From Halictus rubicundus (lineage: Eukaryota; Arthropoda; Insecta; Hymenoptera; Halictidae), in assembly GCF_050948215.1 (NCBI RefSeq), contig NC_135164.1, forward strand, positions 1,431,116 to 1,495,115: a DNA stretch of 64,000 bases, given 5' to 3'. This document shows positions 19,919 to 29,130 of the stretch, in pieces (the stretch's first letter is position 1; every line of letters starts with the position of its first letter). Below the pieces are notes generated by a model. It saw only the letters and a list, made by a program, of their open reading frames with translations, searched no databases and was not told the origin of the DNA. The position numbers and the translations under genes were made by a program.

Positions 19919-21388
19919 TTATGGTTTTGAGGATGTGGAAGGGGCTGGTTTATATTGCTTGATTACTGGGGATGGTTTTGTGTTAGGAGGAGAATGTGTG
20001 AGGACTACTGTATTAGGGGGATTGGATGTTTTTTTGGTTATCGTTGTTGTGCGTATGATAGATGGAGATGAGTTCTGTCTAATTTCTGGGTTGTTACCGT
20101 GTGGGTTGTATATTGGTCTTTGTTGTTGTACTGGTGCAGTGGTGGTTACTTTGCGTAAATAGTTGTTTTCTGTGGTTGATTGTGTCCATGCTTTTGTGGG
20201 AGTTGATGACGAGGCGGGTGCCTGTTGTCCTCCGATTGCCTTGAGTTGCAAGATGTGATTTTGAGATTGAGAACGTAGGGGGGGATAGTTTTCCTTGTTG
20301 TTTTGTACACTTTTTGACTTTATTTCTGGGTTGGTTCTAGTTACTATTTGTTTTGCTTCGTAAAAGCTTATATTTAGTAGCGACATTTGCTTGTTTATTT
20401 CTTTGGTTGTTTGAAACGTTGAGCAGCTTGGGTGTAAAGTCTGGTGTGACTCTCGACAATGTGCACATGTTGGTGCATCTGTTGTTGGACAGTCCGAGAG
20501 ATTGTGTCCTGGGTTTCCGCAGTTTTTGCATATCTGTTCGCTACGGCAGAATTTTGTCGTATGTCCTGTCTTGAAGCAGTTATAACAAATTTTAAGGGGT
20601 TCAATGTATAGTTCTACTGGAGTGTGGATCAAATTGTAAAGTTTGATGTAGTCTGGAAGATTTGTGCCCTCAAAGGTAATAACTATGGATTCACTGGGTT
20701 TCCATTCCCATAATCCTGTTTGTAGATTTCTTGTTTTGCGATTCAATCTTCTGGCTTCTAGAATGGGTACTGGGGAATCTGTATATTTCTTAATGTCTCC
20801 TATTTCGCAATCTGTGGAAAAGCCCTTGATGAGGCCTTTTCTTGTAATACGGAATTTGGGGATGAATACTTTAATTTCCTGTAGATCCTTGTTTTCCGTT
20901 TTTACAAATTGATTAGCATGGTTTCCTGTTTTAAATTTAATATTAAATTTCCCATATCCTTCGTTTTTAATTTCTTCGACTCCTTCATGGCTCTTATTAA
21001 GTATTTTGGCTAACATGAGAGCGTTTTGGGAGTTTCTTGGTTTTCTGGCACTGTTGTTAAAAATGGCCGTCACATACGCAGGGCCCCTATGGGAGGCTGG
21101 ATATTGGTTTATGATATTTTCGCGTTTTCTTTTGTTGGAAATGGTGTCTTCCTCTTTGTATTTTGGGTCTCTTACCTCTGTTTCCGATCTCTGTCTTTTG
21201 GTGGTTGTCGGTGTCTCCATTTTTTTCTTGTTAGCCATCGTGGCTTTGCTTTTACCTGAGGCCCCAGGGGCCCAGGCCTCGGGGTTTTCTATATCCTCGA
21301 ACACTTTGATTTGATACCGCGGTTCCGATAGAAACTTTTGTATCCACTGTGTTAAATAATGACCTATATCTTCCTGCAAAATCTGCAA
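19919..21388 (-). CDS. LINE-A ORF1: Gag-like nucleic-acid-binding protein
   Basis: The product is 489 residues. A charged N-terminal region is followed by an RRM-like or PRE_C2HC-like segment (residues about 100-250). Three zinc knuckles come next: C268-x2-C271-x4-H276-x4-C281, C287-x2-C290-x4-H295-x4-C300, and a third starting C308-x2-C311. This arrangement is typical of ORF1 of Jockey/I-type elements, which coats the RNA. The C-terminus is Pro/Ser/Thr/Gln-rich and disordered. The start at 21388 leaves a 5' UTR of only about 58 nt. Confidence 0.9.
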   Translation of the reverse strand: MQILQEDIGHYLTQWIQKFLSEPRYQIKVFEDIENPEAWAPGASGKSKATMANKKKMETPTTTKRQRSETEVRDPKYKEEDTISNKRKRENIINQYPASHRGPAYVTAIFNNSARKPRNSQNALMLAKILNKSHEGVEEIKNEGYGKFNIKFKTGNHANQFVKTENKDLQEIKVFIPKFRITRKGLIKGFSTDCEIGDIKKYTDSPVPILEARRLNRKTRNLQTGLWEWKPSESIVITFEGTNLPDYIKLYNLIHTPVELYIEPLKICYNCFKTGHTTKFCRSEQICKNCGNPGHNLSDCPTTDAPTCAHCRESHQTLHPSCSTFQTTKEINKQMSLLNISFYEAKQIVTRTNPEIKSKSVQNNKENYPPLRSQSQNHILQLKAIGGQQAPASSSTPTKAWTQSTTENNYLRKVTTTAPVQQQRPIYNPHGNNPEIRQNSSPSIIRTTTITKKTSNPPNTVVLTHSPPNTKPSPVIKQYKPAPSTSSKP

Positions 21389-21842
21389 ACAGCCCTACAA
21401 CTTCCCACCTACCTACATCTTCCAACAAAATCTGTAAACAGCGTCCTAAACACTAATCACGCCAGTTATCTCGCCCTCTCGTGTCTAACAATCCAATCCA
21501 TTCGGCGAACGTCCGCACCATCTCGCGGCCGCGCAGCATCAGGACCAATCTCCAGGGAGAGAGAGAGAGAGAGAGATCGACCTAAGAGGGACAAGGACAC
21601 CGACCCATTCTCCGTAGCCAATCCGAGGGATCACGGCTGCCCCATCTGCCTCTGTTTCTTGCAATCTGTCCAGGACTGTTGGTGAGTAGCATATCTACAT
21701 ATTTATGTGGAACCGTGGACCCGGCTAGACTTCGAACGTACGAGTCGAGTGAGCCAAATGGTTGTAATTTTGAAGCGTCTCTCCGCGGTAAAATCGCGAA
21801 GCGTCTTTACCATCGTGTAACCAACCGCGGGACGTAACAAAT

Positions 21843-21860
21843 TGGTGGCAGCGGTGGGAT
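21843..21860 (+). promoter_or_regulatory. Primer-binding site, tRNA-Leu-like
   Basis: TGGTGGCAGCGGTGGGAT lies three bases after the 5' LTR. It is complementary to the 3' end of eukaryotic tRNA-Leu(AAG) as I recall it (…ATCCCACCGCTGCCA plus CCA). Confidence 0.7.
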
Positions 21861-21880
21861 CTCAACCACCACGGTTCAAA

Positions 21881-23359
21881 ATGTTAAAAACTCCAGACGG
21901 TCCCGCAGGAAATCTTCGCAATAACTCATCGAAAATGTCCGAAGATGAAATTAAAATGCTACAGAGTCAACTCCGCGAGAAAGAGCGTAGACTCCGCGAA
22001 GAAGCAGTTGCTTTTGAAGCGGAAAGATCACAATTTCTCGTCGATGCCGAGCAGGCAAAACAGAAGTACCGGAAAGACCGCGACTCCCTCCGCGACGCCC
22101 TTTCGGATAACGCGAGTCTCCGCGCACAAATCTCCCAGTTGCAAGGAGATACTAAGGCCCTCGACGACCACCGCGTGACGCCGCGACCTATACCAATTCC
22201 GGACGAAGACGCGAGTCGTAATCTTCCCGGCACAAGCCACGGTCAACCCGAAATGCCGTCAGAAAGCGCGAGCTACACGATGAAAGCCGCTATAGACTCG
22301 ATCCCCACGTTCGACGGGAATAACATGCCCGTGTTACAATTCGTACGCACTTGTCGTCGCGCCCGTGACCTCGTGCCGACCCAAGCCGAGCAAACCTTGG
22401 CTAAATTGATAATTACAAAATTACGCGGTCGCGCCTACACAGCTGTAGAAGACGAACACCTAGACACCGTCGCCCACATCTGCAATCGCCTTAAAGATGT
22501 GCTAGGACCGCGACACTCAGTTGATCATTACCGCGGCGAAATGACCAACATATATATGAAATCGAACGAGCACATCCTCGATTTCATTAGCCGCGTGAAA
22601 GACCTCCGAGCCGCAATACTAGATTGCGACAGATCGCGTCCCAACGTTGCTGACGTAGACGCATTGACACGCGATAGCTTCATAAGCGGTCTAATACCAA
22701 ACCTCCGATCCGGAATGCGCACGTACCGCAACGCCCCGTTGAACCGCGTTTTCGACGAGGCCATCGAATTCCACAAGGAAGCGGAAATCGACAAAATCCG
22801 CTACGACCGCCCAGAGCGACAGGTGCGATTCACCGAATCCGGAACCGATAAGGCTGGTAACGACGACACCTCACACTTGTCCTCGCGTTATAATCAGCGA
22901 TCGGATTACCGCCGCCCTGAGCGATTCTATTCGCCCTATCGCGATAATGATAACGCGAATCGTAACAGAAGCCCGACGCCGGACAGATACCGATATCAGT
23001 CCCCCTACGCAACGCGACACGATTCGCGTGCCATCCGAAACGATATCACGCGCGATAACCCTCGATCCCGCGATGCGTATATGCCGCCCCACCATGACTC
23101 ACATAGACCGGAAGTCGCACCGCGCTCACCCGCTAAATCCTGCAACTACTGTAAGAACGCGGGTCATGACATTCATGAGTGCAGGAAGCGCGAGTATAAT
23201 AATCGCATCCGTGGAAACCAGTCGGGAAACGGACGAAACCTCCCATCTGCTTCGGGTCCCCGACGGGAGGAAACGAGTCCCCGCGACCCACACCGAGTTC
23301 GAGCAATAAGCCAAGAGGAGCCCAGGGAGAACCGCGAGCCATCTCCCGAATCGAACTAA
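21881..23359 (+). CDS. Gypsy-env Gag polyprotein
   Basis: The first ATG after the primer site is 21881, giving 492 residues. A coiled-coil (about residues 20-90) rich in Glu/Arg/Gln precedes the capsid-like Gag region (about 145-320). A basic Arg/Tyr/Asp-rich segment follows, then one zinc knuckle C421-x2-C424-x4-H429-x4-C434. Gag forms particles and binds the genomic RNA. The pol frame is open across the end of gag in the -1 frame, so pol is probably expressed by a -1 frameshift. I did not identify a certain slippery site. Confidence 0.88.
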   Translation: MLKTPDGPAGNLRNNSSKMSEDEIKMLQSQLREKERRLREEAVAFEAERSQFLVDAEQAKQKYRKDRDSLRDALSDNASLRAQISQLQGDTKALDDHRVTPRPIPIPDEDASRNLPGTSHGQPEMPSESASYTMKAAIDSIPTFDGNNMPVLQFVRTCRRARDLVPTQAEQTLAKLIITKLRGRAYTAVEDEHLDTVAHICNRLKDVLGPRHSVDHYRGEMTNIYMKSNEHILDFISRVKDLRAAILDCDRSRPNVADVDALTRDSFISGLIPNLRSGMRTYRNAPLNRVFDEAIEFHKEAEIDKIRYDRPERQVRFTESGTDKAGNDDTSHLSSRYNQRSDYRRPERFYSPYRDNDNANRNRSPTPDRYRYQSPYATRHDSRAIRNDITRDNPRSRDAYMPPHHDSHRPEVAPRSPAKSCNYCKNAGHDIHECRKREYNNRIRGNQSGNGRNLPSASGPRREETSPRDPHRVRAISQEEPRENREPSPESN

Positions 23360-23373
23360 GGTCCGATACCACC

Positions 23374-26300
23374 GTGCCCCACGTCCGGGTCGCTTGTCCC
23401 GAGCTTCGCGACGAAGCGAACTTAATGGTAGATACCGGAGCTGAACCGAACATAATTAAGATCTCGCTACTAAAACCCGGCGTGTCAATCAATACCAATA
23501 ACGCTGTAAATATATCCGGTATCACGGAAGGGCACGTATCGACTCTTGGCTCCGCGATGTTGACGGTCGACGAGACCGAAATAGAATTTCACGTCGTGCC
23601 GGACGCATTCCCAATTCCTACCGACGGAATACTGGGATCAGCATTTCTCGCGAAAGGCGCGGAAATTTCATATGTCCGACACTGCGTTTCGTGGAAGGGG
23701 AAAGACATACCCTTCATTAACTTAAACACGTGTCACATTAAGGCACGATCTTCTGCGTGCATTGCGATACTCGCCACCGGCCCCGAATTCGGCTACGTAC
23801 CGAGGTGCGAGCTAACGACCGGTGTACTCGTCCCGCATTGCCTCGCCCGCATCTCCGACGGAAAAATCTTTATTAAGGTTATCAACACGACAGAATCCGA
23901 TATCAATCTCCCCATGCCGATCATGGAGCTGGAGGAGGTGGAAGAAATCGTGGAATCCGCGGAGTCCATTCAACCCCCTATTCCGCTAAATTCAAATGCA
24001 AACTCCAATCTCTATTCTAATTCCAACTCGAACACGAGCTCTACCATATCTTCTATATCCACTGGTTCTTCCAATTCACGCTCTCCCGCCTCGCGAATCG
24101 AGGAGATATCAGGCATAATAAGCACTGGTCACCTCGGCGAGGACGAGAAGCATCACGTCGAAAATTTAATTCGAGATCACCACGATCTCTTCCATCTCCC
24201 AGGAGATCGCCTGGGAAAAACGAACGCCGTACGCCATAAAATCGTAACGACAGATCAGATGCCGGTTCATGTAAAACAGTATAGATATCCACCAATCCAC
24301 AAGGAAGAGATAGATAAGCAAATGAAGGAACTTTTGGAAAGCGAAATTGTTACTCCTTCCGTGTCTCCGTACAACAGCCCCTTGTGGATTGTTCCTAAAA
24401 AGCCGGACGAGCACGGCAACAAGCGCTGGCGTATGGTAATCGATTTCCGTGCGCTAAATGAAAAATCGATCCCAGACGCATACCCTCTGCCAAGCATACT
24501 AGAGATCTTGGACCAGCTCGGGAGCGCAAAATACTTCAGCGTCTTCGATCTCGCGAACGGGTTTCATCAGATCGGCATGGAACCCGAGGACGCGGCCAAG
24601 ACGGCATTTTCCACGCCGTATGGGCACTACGAATTTAAAAGAATGCCCTTCGGTCTCCGTAACGCCCCCGCCACCTTCCAGCGGTTAATGGATAATATTC
24701 TAACAGGACTCCAGGGCACGGAATTATTCGTGTACCTGGACGATATCGTCATATATGCTCGAAGTCTTACCGAGCACAAAATAAAATTCGAGAAGCTCGC
24801 TGGCAGGTTGCGACGAGCAAATTTGAAATTACAACCCTCAAAGTGTGGGCTCTTGCACCGCGAAGTCGCATACCTTGGCCACGTCATCGGGGAAGACGGA
24901 GTAAAACCGTGTCCTAAAAAGATAATAGCGGTTAAAGAGTTTCCTCGCCCCAAAAATGTTAAGAGCGTCCGCGAATTTTTAGGGCTCGCGGGCTACTACC
25001 GCCGATTCATAAACCAGTTTTCGCAAATTTCTAAACCACTGACTATCCTATTGAAAAAGGAAAAGAAGTTCGAATGGGGTTCTGAACAGGAGTCCGCTTT
25101 TAACACCTTGCGTGAAATTTTGACAACAGAACCTTTATTGCAATATCCGGATTTCTCTCGTGAATTCAACATCACTACCGACGCGTCAGGCTATGCCATA
25201 GGAGGAGTTCTTAGCCAAGGCGAGCCAGGGAAAGATCGACCTATCGCATACGCGTCTCGGTTACTACATGGGGCAGAGCTAAATTACTCAACTATCGAAA
25301 AGGAATGCCTCGCCATAGTTTACTGCGTACAGCATTTCAGACCGTACGTTTACGGACACAAATTCAACTTAATCACCGATCACCAACCCTTAGTCTGGGT
25401 CAACTCAGTCAAGGATCCTACGTCACGCCTTCTGCGTTGGCGATTAAAATTAGCCGAGTATGATTACCGTGTAACGTACAAAACCGGTAAGACAAATTTA
25501 AATGCAGACGCGTTGTCTCGAAACCCCGTATCAATGTTGCCTCTATCCGATTCCTCAGAATCCGCTATTTTCGACGCCATTCCTACCCGATCCGCAAAGG
25601 CCGATAGCCATTCGACCGCGCCCGCCTCTCAGAATCGCCAACTAATCAGCACACCCGAGCCGCCATCACGTTCCTTATCTCCGGAACCTCGTCTTTCTCC
25701 GACCCCTGTCCTTCCACTTCCTAGCTTTCCCTTACGCCTACAGCGCGCCCCTCCTCCAAGACCAACGCCCCGCGACACCACTCCAACCCCGTTACCACGC
25801 GGAATTCCTCCCACTCCCGTTTCGTCCAATAACACCCCCCCATCGCCGACCGACTCAATGACCGACGAAGACGAAGACAGCGACGAGGACGTTTCCGAGC
25901 CTCTAAACACACCGACGACTATGACGCACAGGCGAACTTTAATTTATACCAGAGACCGATTAATTATGCGAAATGACAATTTGGTAGGCTTCATCACACT
26001 CGACGGACATCCCCTCGACACTGGAACCATAGATCTGACCCTGAACAACAAAATTCCTCTCCTCAAAGACACTACGCTTCACCGTGCTAAAGTTTTAAAT
26101 TACAATTCGAAGAAATTAATCTTACTCCCAGTTAAACAATCCGCTCTCTACTCAGCTTCCTACGAGGACGTAATCGAATGCATCCGATCATTACTCGACG
26201 TCATAACGGAGCTTCAATTATCAACATTTAGCATATCTAAATCAGCAGTAGAAGACGTGTCTTGGCCCTCTCTCAAAAATTTATTGTTAGAATTCTTTTC

Positions 26301-28644
26301 GACGACCAATGTACAAATTTTCTGCTGTTCTCACGAAGTTACAATCCCCGCGACAGACAGACGCGAAGACATTATAACAGAAAATCACGTATCAGCTTTC
26401 GCCGGACATAAAGGCATTACGAAAACCTATAGACGTATCCGCGAAAATTATTATTGGCCCACGTTGAAGCGAGAAGTTCAGAACTTTGTTAACAGCTGCA
26501 TATCATGCCAAAGGAAGAAATTGGACAGAGTCAAAACACGACAACCCATGACATTAACAGACACCCCCGGCAAGGCCTTCGACAAGGTTTCCATGGACAT
26601 TGTCGGCCCCCTTCCCACATCCCTTAACGGGTTCAACAATATACTCACTATCCAAGACCTCCTCACAAAATACTCCCTCGCAATCCCAATCGAGTCCGCC
26701 ACTGCGATAGACACCGCCGACGCATTTATAAAACATTTTATCTGTCGATTCGGCGCACCTAAGGCAATCCTCACCGATCGAGGAACCAATTTTCTAAGTT
26801 CACTGATGAGAAGTATTGCCAAGAAATTCAAAATCACGCAGTTTAAAACAACGGCATATCATCCGCAAAGTAACGGTTCCATCGAACGCTCCCACCACGT
26901 ACTAACCGAGTACCTAAAACAATTCATTAATAAAAGAAACTGGGATGAATGGTTGCCTTACGCGACCTTCAGTTACAACACCAGTGTTCACGAAGGAACG
27001 CTGTTCACGCCTCACGAGCTAGTTTTCGGCTCGCTGGCAAGAACCCCTTCGGCTGACGCCCAGAAGTACGATTCCTCGGACGAATCCTACGCAAATTATC
27101 TGTCAAACCTCCAAGATAAATTATTAGGAACCATTGGCCAAGCCCGCGAGAACCTGAAAGCTGCGAAAATCCGTTCTAAATCATACTACGACAGGAAACT
27201 CAGTACCAGAACCTTTTCCGTGGGAGATAGCGTTTTCCTTCTGAAAGAACCGCGTAAAGGGAAATTTGACGACGAGTATATCGGTCCGTTCAAGATACTG
27301 GAATGTTTAGGCGATAACAACGTCCGCTTAGACTTTAAGAGAGGAACCCGAGTCGTTCATACGAATAAAATTAAGCACGCGAAGAAAGCGAATCCGATTA
27401 CACTAGAAGCGATAATCAAAGAACCCGATTCGGTTACGTTAGACGCGACATCCGCTAGATCTGATAATCTTAATATAAATTCAACGCTGGTGGGACCGGA
27501 TACGCCTGTGGGCCAAACAAGAAATAAGAACCATGGAATATTCCTAGTAAGGGCGATGACGCGCCAACCCCCTCCCGTGCCCGGCCAAAAATTTACCGAT
27601 AAGGTTGGATATAAAACGGCACCCGAAAAACTGACGGGCCATTCCAGCAACGACAACCATCAAAATGTGTCGCTTAGCCAGACCCAGGAAAACGTCGGAA
27701 CAGAAGCGCCTGATCTATCTGAACAGGTTCCTGCGCATAAGGTGCTATCAGGGCACCCTACACACGACAAGCGAGGGAGACGAGCTCTGCGAGCGGTGCA
27801 GCAGGGTGCACCAGATCCTGGAGGTGTTTCACATCCACACCATTCAGGAAACAATGAAGAACAAATGCCACGAATGTGGGAAGGAAATATGCCGCGTCAC
27901 CCCAATAGCAGACTGCCGCGACTGTTCCTTGAAACTCGCCACCATCCCCACCCCCCACCCGAACTAATCCAGGTGAAACAACACCCCTTCGTCGCCCCCA
28001 CCAATAACACCTCCGGTGGGTATAAGACGACGAACAAATTGCGACAGCGTCAGTCAATTCCGACATCGCCAACCATGAAGGGACACATCGTACTTCTCTG
28101 CACGCTCACCGTCCTCCAGACGACGTCTGCCCTCATCGGCTACGACTGTGGTGGGCCCACACTCAACACCACATCTTTTTCTACCGTCGACAAACCGAGC
28201 TGCGATACCGCCGACGCCATGCCAACTAACGAGGAAACTAAAATCCAGCTGCTCCAGATTACCGAATTCGAGGATACGGCCACCATCCAATGCCGAGTAG
28301 AAATCGACCGCACGATCTACCATTGCGGGATGTACTCCCACGTATCTATAGTGCAGAACGGGAGACAGCAATATATCATGAATACTCCCAGAGAAATCTG
28401 TCAACAAATGCACGACACCGGTATCCTCTACCTGCCACCATTCATACAAATCGCCGGTCTCATGTCGAACCGTACCTCAACAAGGAGCATCGCCCTAGCT
28501 GGTGCTGTCCAGCAGGATGGCACATGCAGTGGGGCAACCTACAGCGATCCATTCGGTACATGGACCGACGTGGTGGTCCAAGCAGTCATCCGGATCACCC
28601 TAAAAGATTTTTATGCCTCAGTTAAGGGGGCCGGCAGGGTTTGA
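23374..28644 (+). CDS. Gypsy-env Pol (protease, RT, RNase H, integrase), running in frame into env
   Basis: Residue numbers count from codon 23374 (GTG); the frame is open upstream into gag, so the true N-terminus comes from frameshifting. The aspartic protease has D20-T-G. The reverse transcriptase has YLDD at 454-457. RNase H has TDAS with D603. A Pro/Ser-rich linker spans roughly 730-860. The integrase zinc domain starts at H1005, and the catalytic core has D1075, D1135 and E1171, a DD35E arrangement. A chromodomain-free tail follows. No stop codon separates pol from the envelope ORF, whose Met is residue 1568. In most errantiviruses env is a separate spliced ORF, so this continuity is unusual. 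The frame ends 19 nt inside the TTAA insert. Confidence 0.9.
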   Translation: MPHVRVACPELRDEANLMVDTGAEPNIIKISLLKPGVSINTNNAVNISGITEGHVSTLGSAMLTVDETEIEFHVVPDAFPIPTDGILGSAFLAKGAEISYVRHCVSWKGKDIPFINLNTCHIKARSSACIAILATGPEFGYVPRCELTTGVLVPHCLARISDGKIFIKVINTTESDINLPMPIMELEEVEEIVESAESIQPPIPLNSNANSNLYSNSNSNTSSTISSISTGSSNSRSPASRIEEISGIISTGHLGEDEKHHVENLIRDHHDLFHLPGDRLGKTNAVRHKIVTTDQMPVHVKQYRYPPIHKEEIDKQMKELLESEIVTPSVSPYNSPLWIVPKKPDEHGNKRWRMVIDFRALNEKSIPDAYPLPSILEILDQLGSAKYFSVFDLANGFHQIGMEPEDAAKTAFSTPYGHYEFKRMPFGLRNAPATFQRLMDNILTGLQGTELFVYLDDIVIYARSLTEHKIKFEKLAGRLRRANLKLQPSKCGLLHREVAYLGHVIGEDGVKPCPKKIIAVKEFPRPKNVKSVREFLGLAGYYRRFINQFSQISKPLTILLKKEKKFEWGSEQESAFNTLREILTTEPLLQYPDFSREFNITTDASGYAIGGVLSQGEPGKDRPIAYASRLLHGAELNYSTIEKECLAIVYCVQHFRPYVYGHKFNLITDHQPLVWVNSVKDPTSRLLRWRLKLAEYDYRVTYKTGKTNLNADALSRNPVSMLPLSDSSESAIFDAIPTRSAKADSHSTAPASQNRQLISTPEPPSRSLSPEPRLSPTPVLPLPSFPLRLQRAPPPRPTPRDTTPTPLPRGIPPTPVSSNNTPPSPTDSMTDEDEDSDEDVSEPLNTPTTMTHRRTLIYTRDRLIMRNDNLVGFITLDGHPLDTGTIDLTLNNKIPLLKDTTLHRAKVLNYNSKKLILLPVKQSALYSASYEDVIECIRSLLDVITELQLSTFSISKSAVEDVSWPSLKNLLLEFFSTTNVQIFCCSHEVTIPATDRREDIITENHVSAFAGHKGITKTYRRIRENYYWPTLKREVQNFVNSCISCQRKKLDRVKTRQPMTLTDTPGKAFDKVSMDIVGPLPTSLNGFNNILTIQDLLTKYSLAIPIESATAIDTADAFIKHFICRFGAPKAILTDRGTNFLSSLMRSIAKKFKITQFKTTAYHPQSNGSIERSHHVLTEYLKQFINKRNWDEWLPYATFSYNTSVHEGTLFTPHELVFGSLARTPSADAQKYDSSDESYANYLSNLQDKLLGTIGQARENLKAAKIRSKSYYDRKLSTRTFSVGDSVFLLKEPRKGKFDDEYIGPFKILECLGDNNVRLDFKRGTRVVHTNKIKHAKKANPITLEAIIKEPDSVTLDATSARSDNLNINSTLVGPDTPVGQTRNKNHGIFLVRAMTRQPPPVPGQKFTDKVGYKTAPEKLTGHSSNDNHQNVSLSQTQENVGTEAPDLSEQVPAHKVLSGHPTHDKRGRRALRAVQQGAPDPGGVSHPHHSGNNEEQMPRMWEGNMPRHPNSRLPRLFLETRHHPHPPPELIQVKQHPFVAPTNNTSGGYKTTNKLRQRQSIPTSPTMKGHIVLLCTLTVLQTTSALIGYDCGGPTLNTTSFSTVDKPSCDTADAMPTNEETKIQLLQITEFEDTATIQCRVEIDRTIYHCGMYSHVSIVQNGRQQYIMNTPREICQQMHDTGILYLPPFIQIAGLMSNRTSTRSIALAGAVQQDGTCSGATYSDPFGTWTDVVVQAVIRITLKDFYASVKGAGRV
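28075..28625 (+). pseudogene. Envelope-like glycoprotein gene, 5' part
   Basis: An ATG at 28075 begins a protein with a hydrophobic N-terminal signal sequence of about 20 residues, then a Cys-rich ectodomain with N-glycosylation sequons (NTT, NRT). The first residues after the signal (GYDCGG, then a C downstream) recall the start of glycoproteins of chuvirus-like and related arthropod RNA viruses, which some insect LTR elements have captured. They do not resemble the baculovirus-F-type Env of classic gypsy. That family call is from memory and is tentative. The gene is broken by the TTAA element. It would mediate budding and cell entry in an intact element. Confidence 0.65.
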
Positions 28645-28663
28645 AATCCATATGCTTATGCAT

Positions 28664-28815
28664 GGGGAAAAACCTTTTCAAACTATCGCTTCAATATTGC
28701 AATGAGCAGTTTAAAAGTGGTCACTTGTGTTTCCTAAAAGTCCAATTTATGTCTGTATAGAGCCCAAATTTTGAATTTCTACCTCATCGCAGAGTAATTA
28801 ACAATATTCGGCAGA
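28664..28815 (-). repeat. Inverted copy of the 218-bp satellite unit
   Basis: The reverse complement of this stretch (…CTGCCGAATATTGTTAATTA… to …GATAGTTTGAAAAGG) matches about 150 bp of each unit of the array at 29131-30420. It is more diverged than the array units are from each other. It therefore probably predates the tandem amplification and forms a subterminal inverted repeat with it. Confidence 0.8.
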
Positions 28816-29130
28816 AAATTCGAATTCTGAAGCAAGTATGACGTCACAAGATGGCTGCCGCTGAGAGATTCTCTTAATTTCGCGAGATTTAGTGTTCGTA
28901 TCGAAAAAAGGGCTCTATACAGACATAGCGAAGACATGTACAAACACGGTGGTATGCATTTTTAATTGATTACTTACTTATTTAAGACGTAAAATGACTA
29001 GAAAAAAAGGCACAATTTTGCGGTTCAGGTTACTAGCGCCACGGTCTCTCCGCGGCAAACACTGTACGTTGCGATAGAATACGGTCGATAATGCAGATCG
29101 ATAGTACAGGTTTACGTATGTACGATATGT

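Larger units (their letters stand above)
15569..21446 (-). mobile_element. LINE-A: non-LTR retrotransposon of the Jockey/I group, complete
   Basis: A T-run at 15569-15596 (the poly(A) tail on the minus strand) marks the 3' end, and the 5' end is near 21446. The 14-bp duplication TAAACACTAATCAC flanks it at 15555-15568 and 21447-21460. The uninterrupted LTR sequence is seen in the other LTR near 40169. Two long intact ORFs are present, so this 5.9-kb copy looks full length and potentially functional. RNase H at the end of ORF2 points to the I/LOA side of the Jockey superfamily. Confidence 0.92.
15051..21839 (+). repeat. Gypsy-env 5' LTR, interrupted by LINE-A
   Basis: The LTR is 15051-15568 plus 21461-21839. 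The first part contains a TATA-like 'TTGTATAATATATAG' near 15190. The second part has a short GA microsatellite near 21560. It retains a segment at about 15395-15480 that the 3' LTR has lost. Confidence 0.9.

Noticed and set aside
21359..21685. 108-codon plus-strand frame
   Set aside because: It spans the LINE-A 5' edge and the Gypsy-env LTR. Its second half recurs at 40095-40406 and inverted at 58102-58413 because it is LTR sequence.
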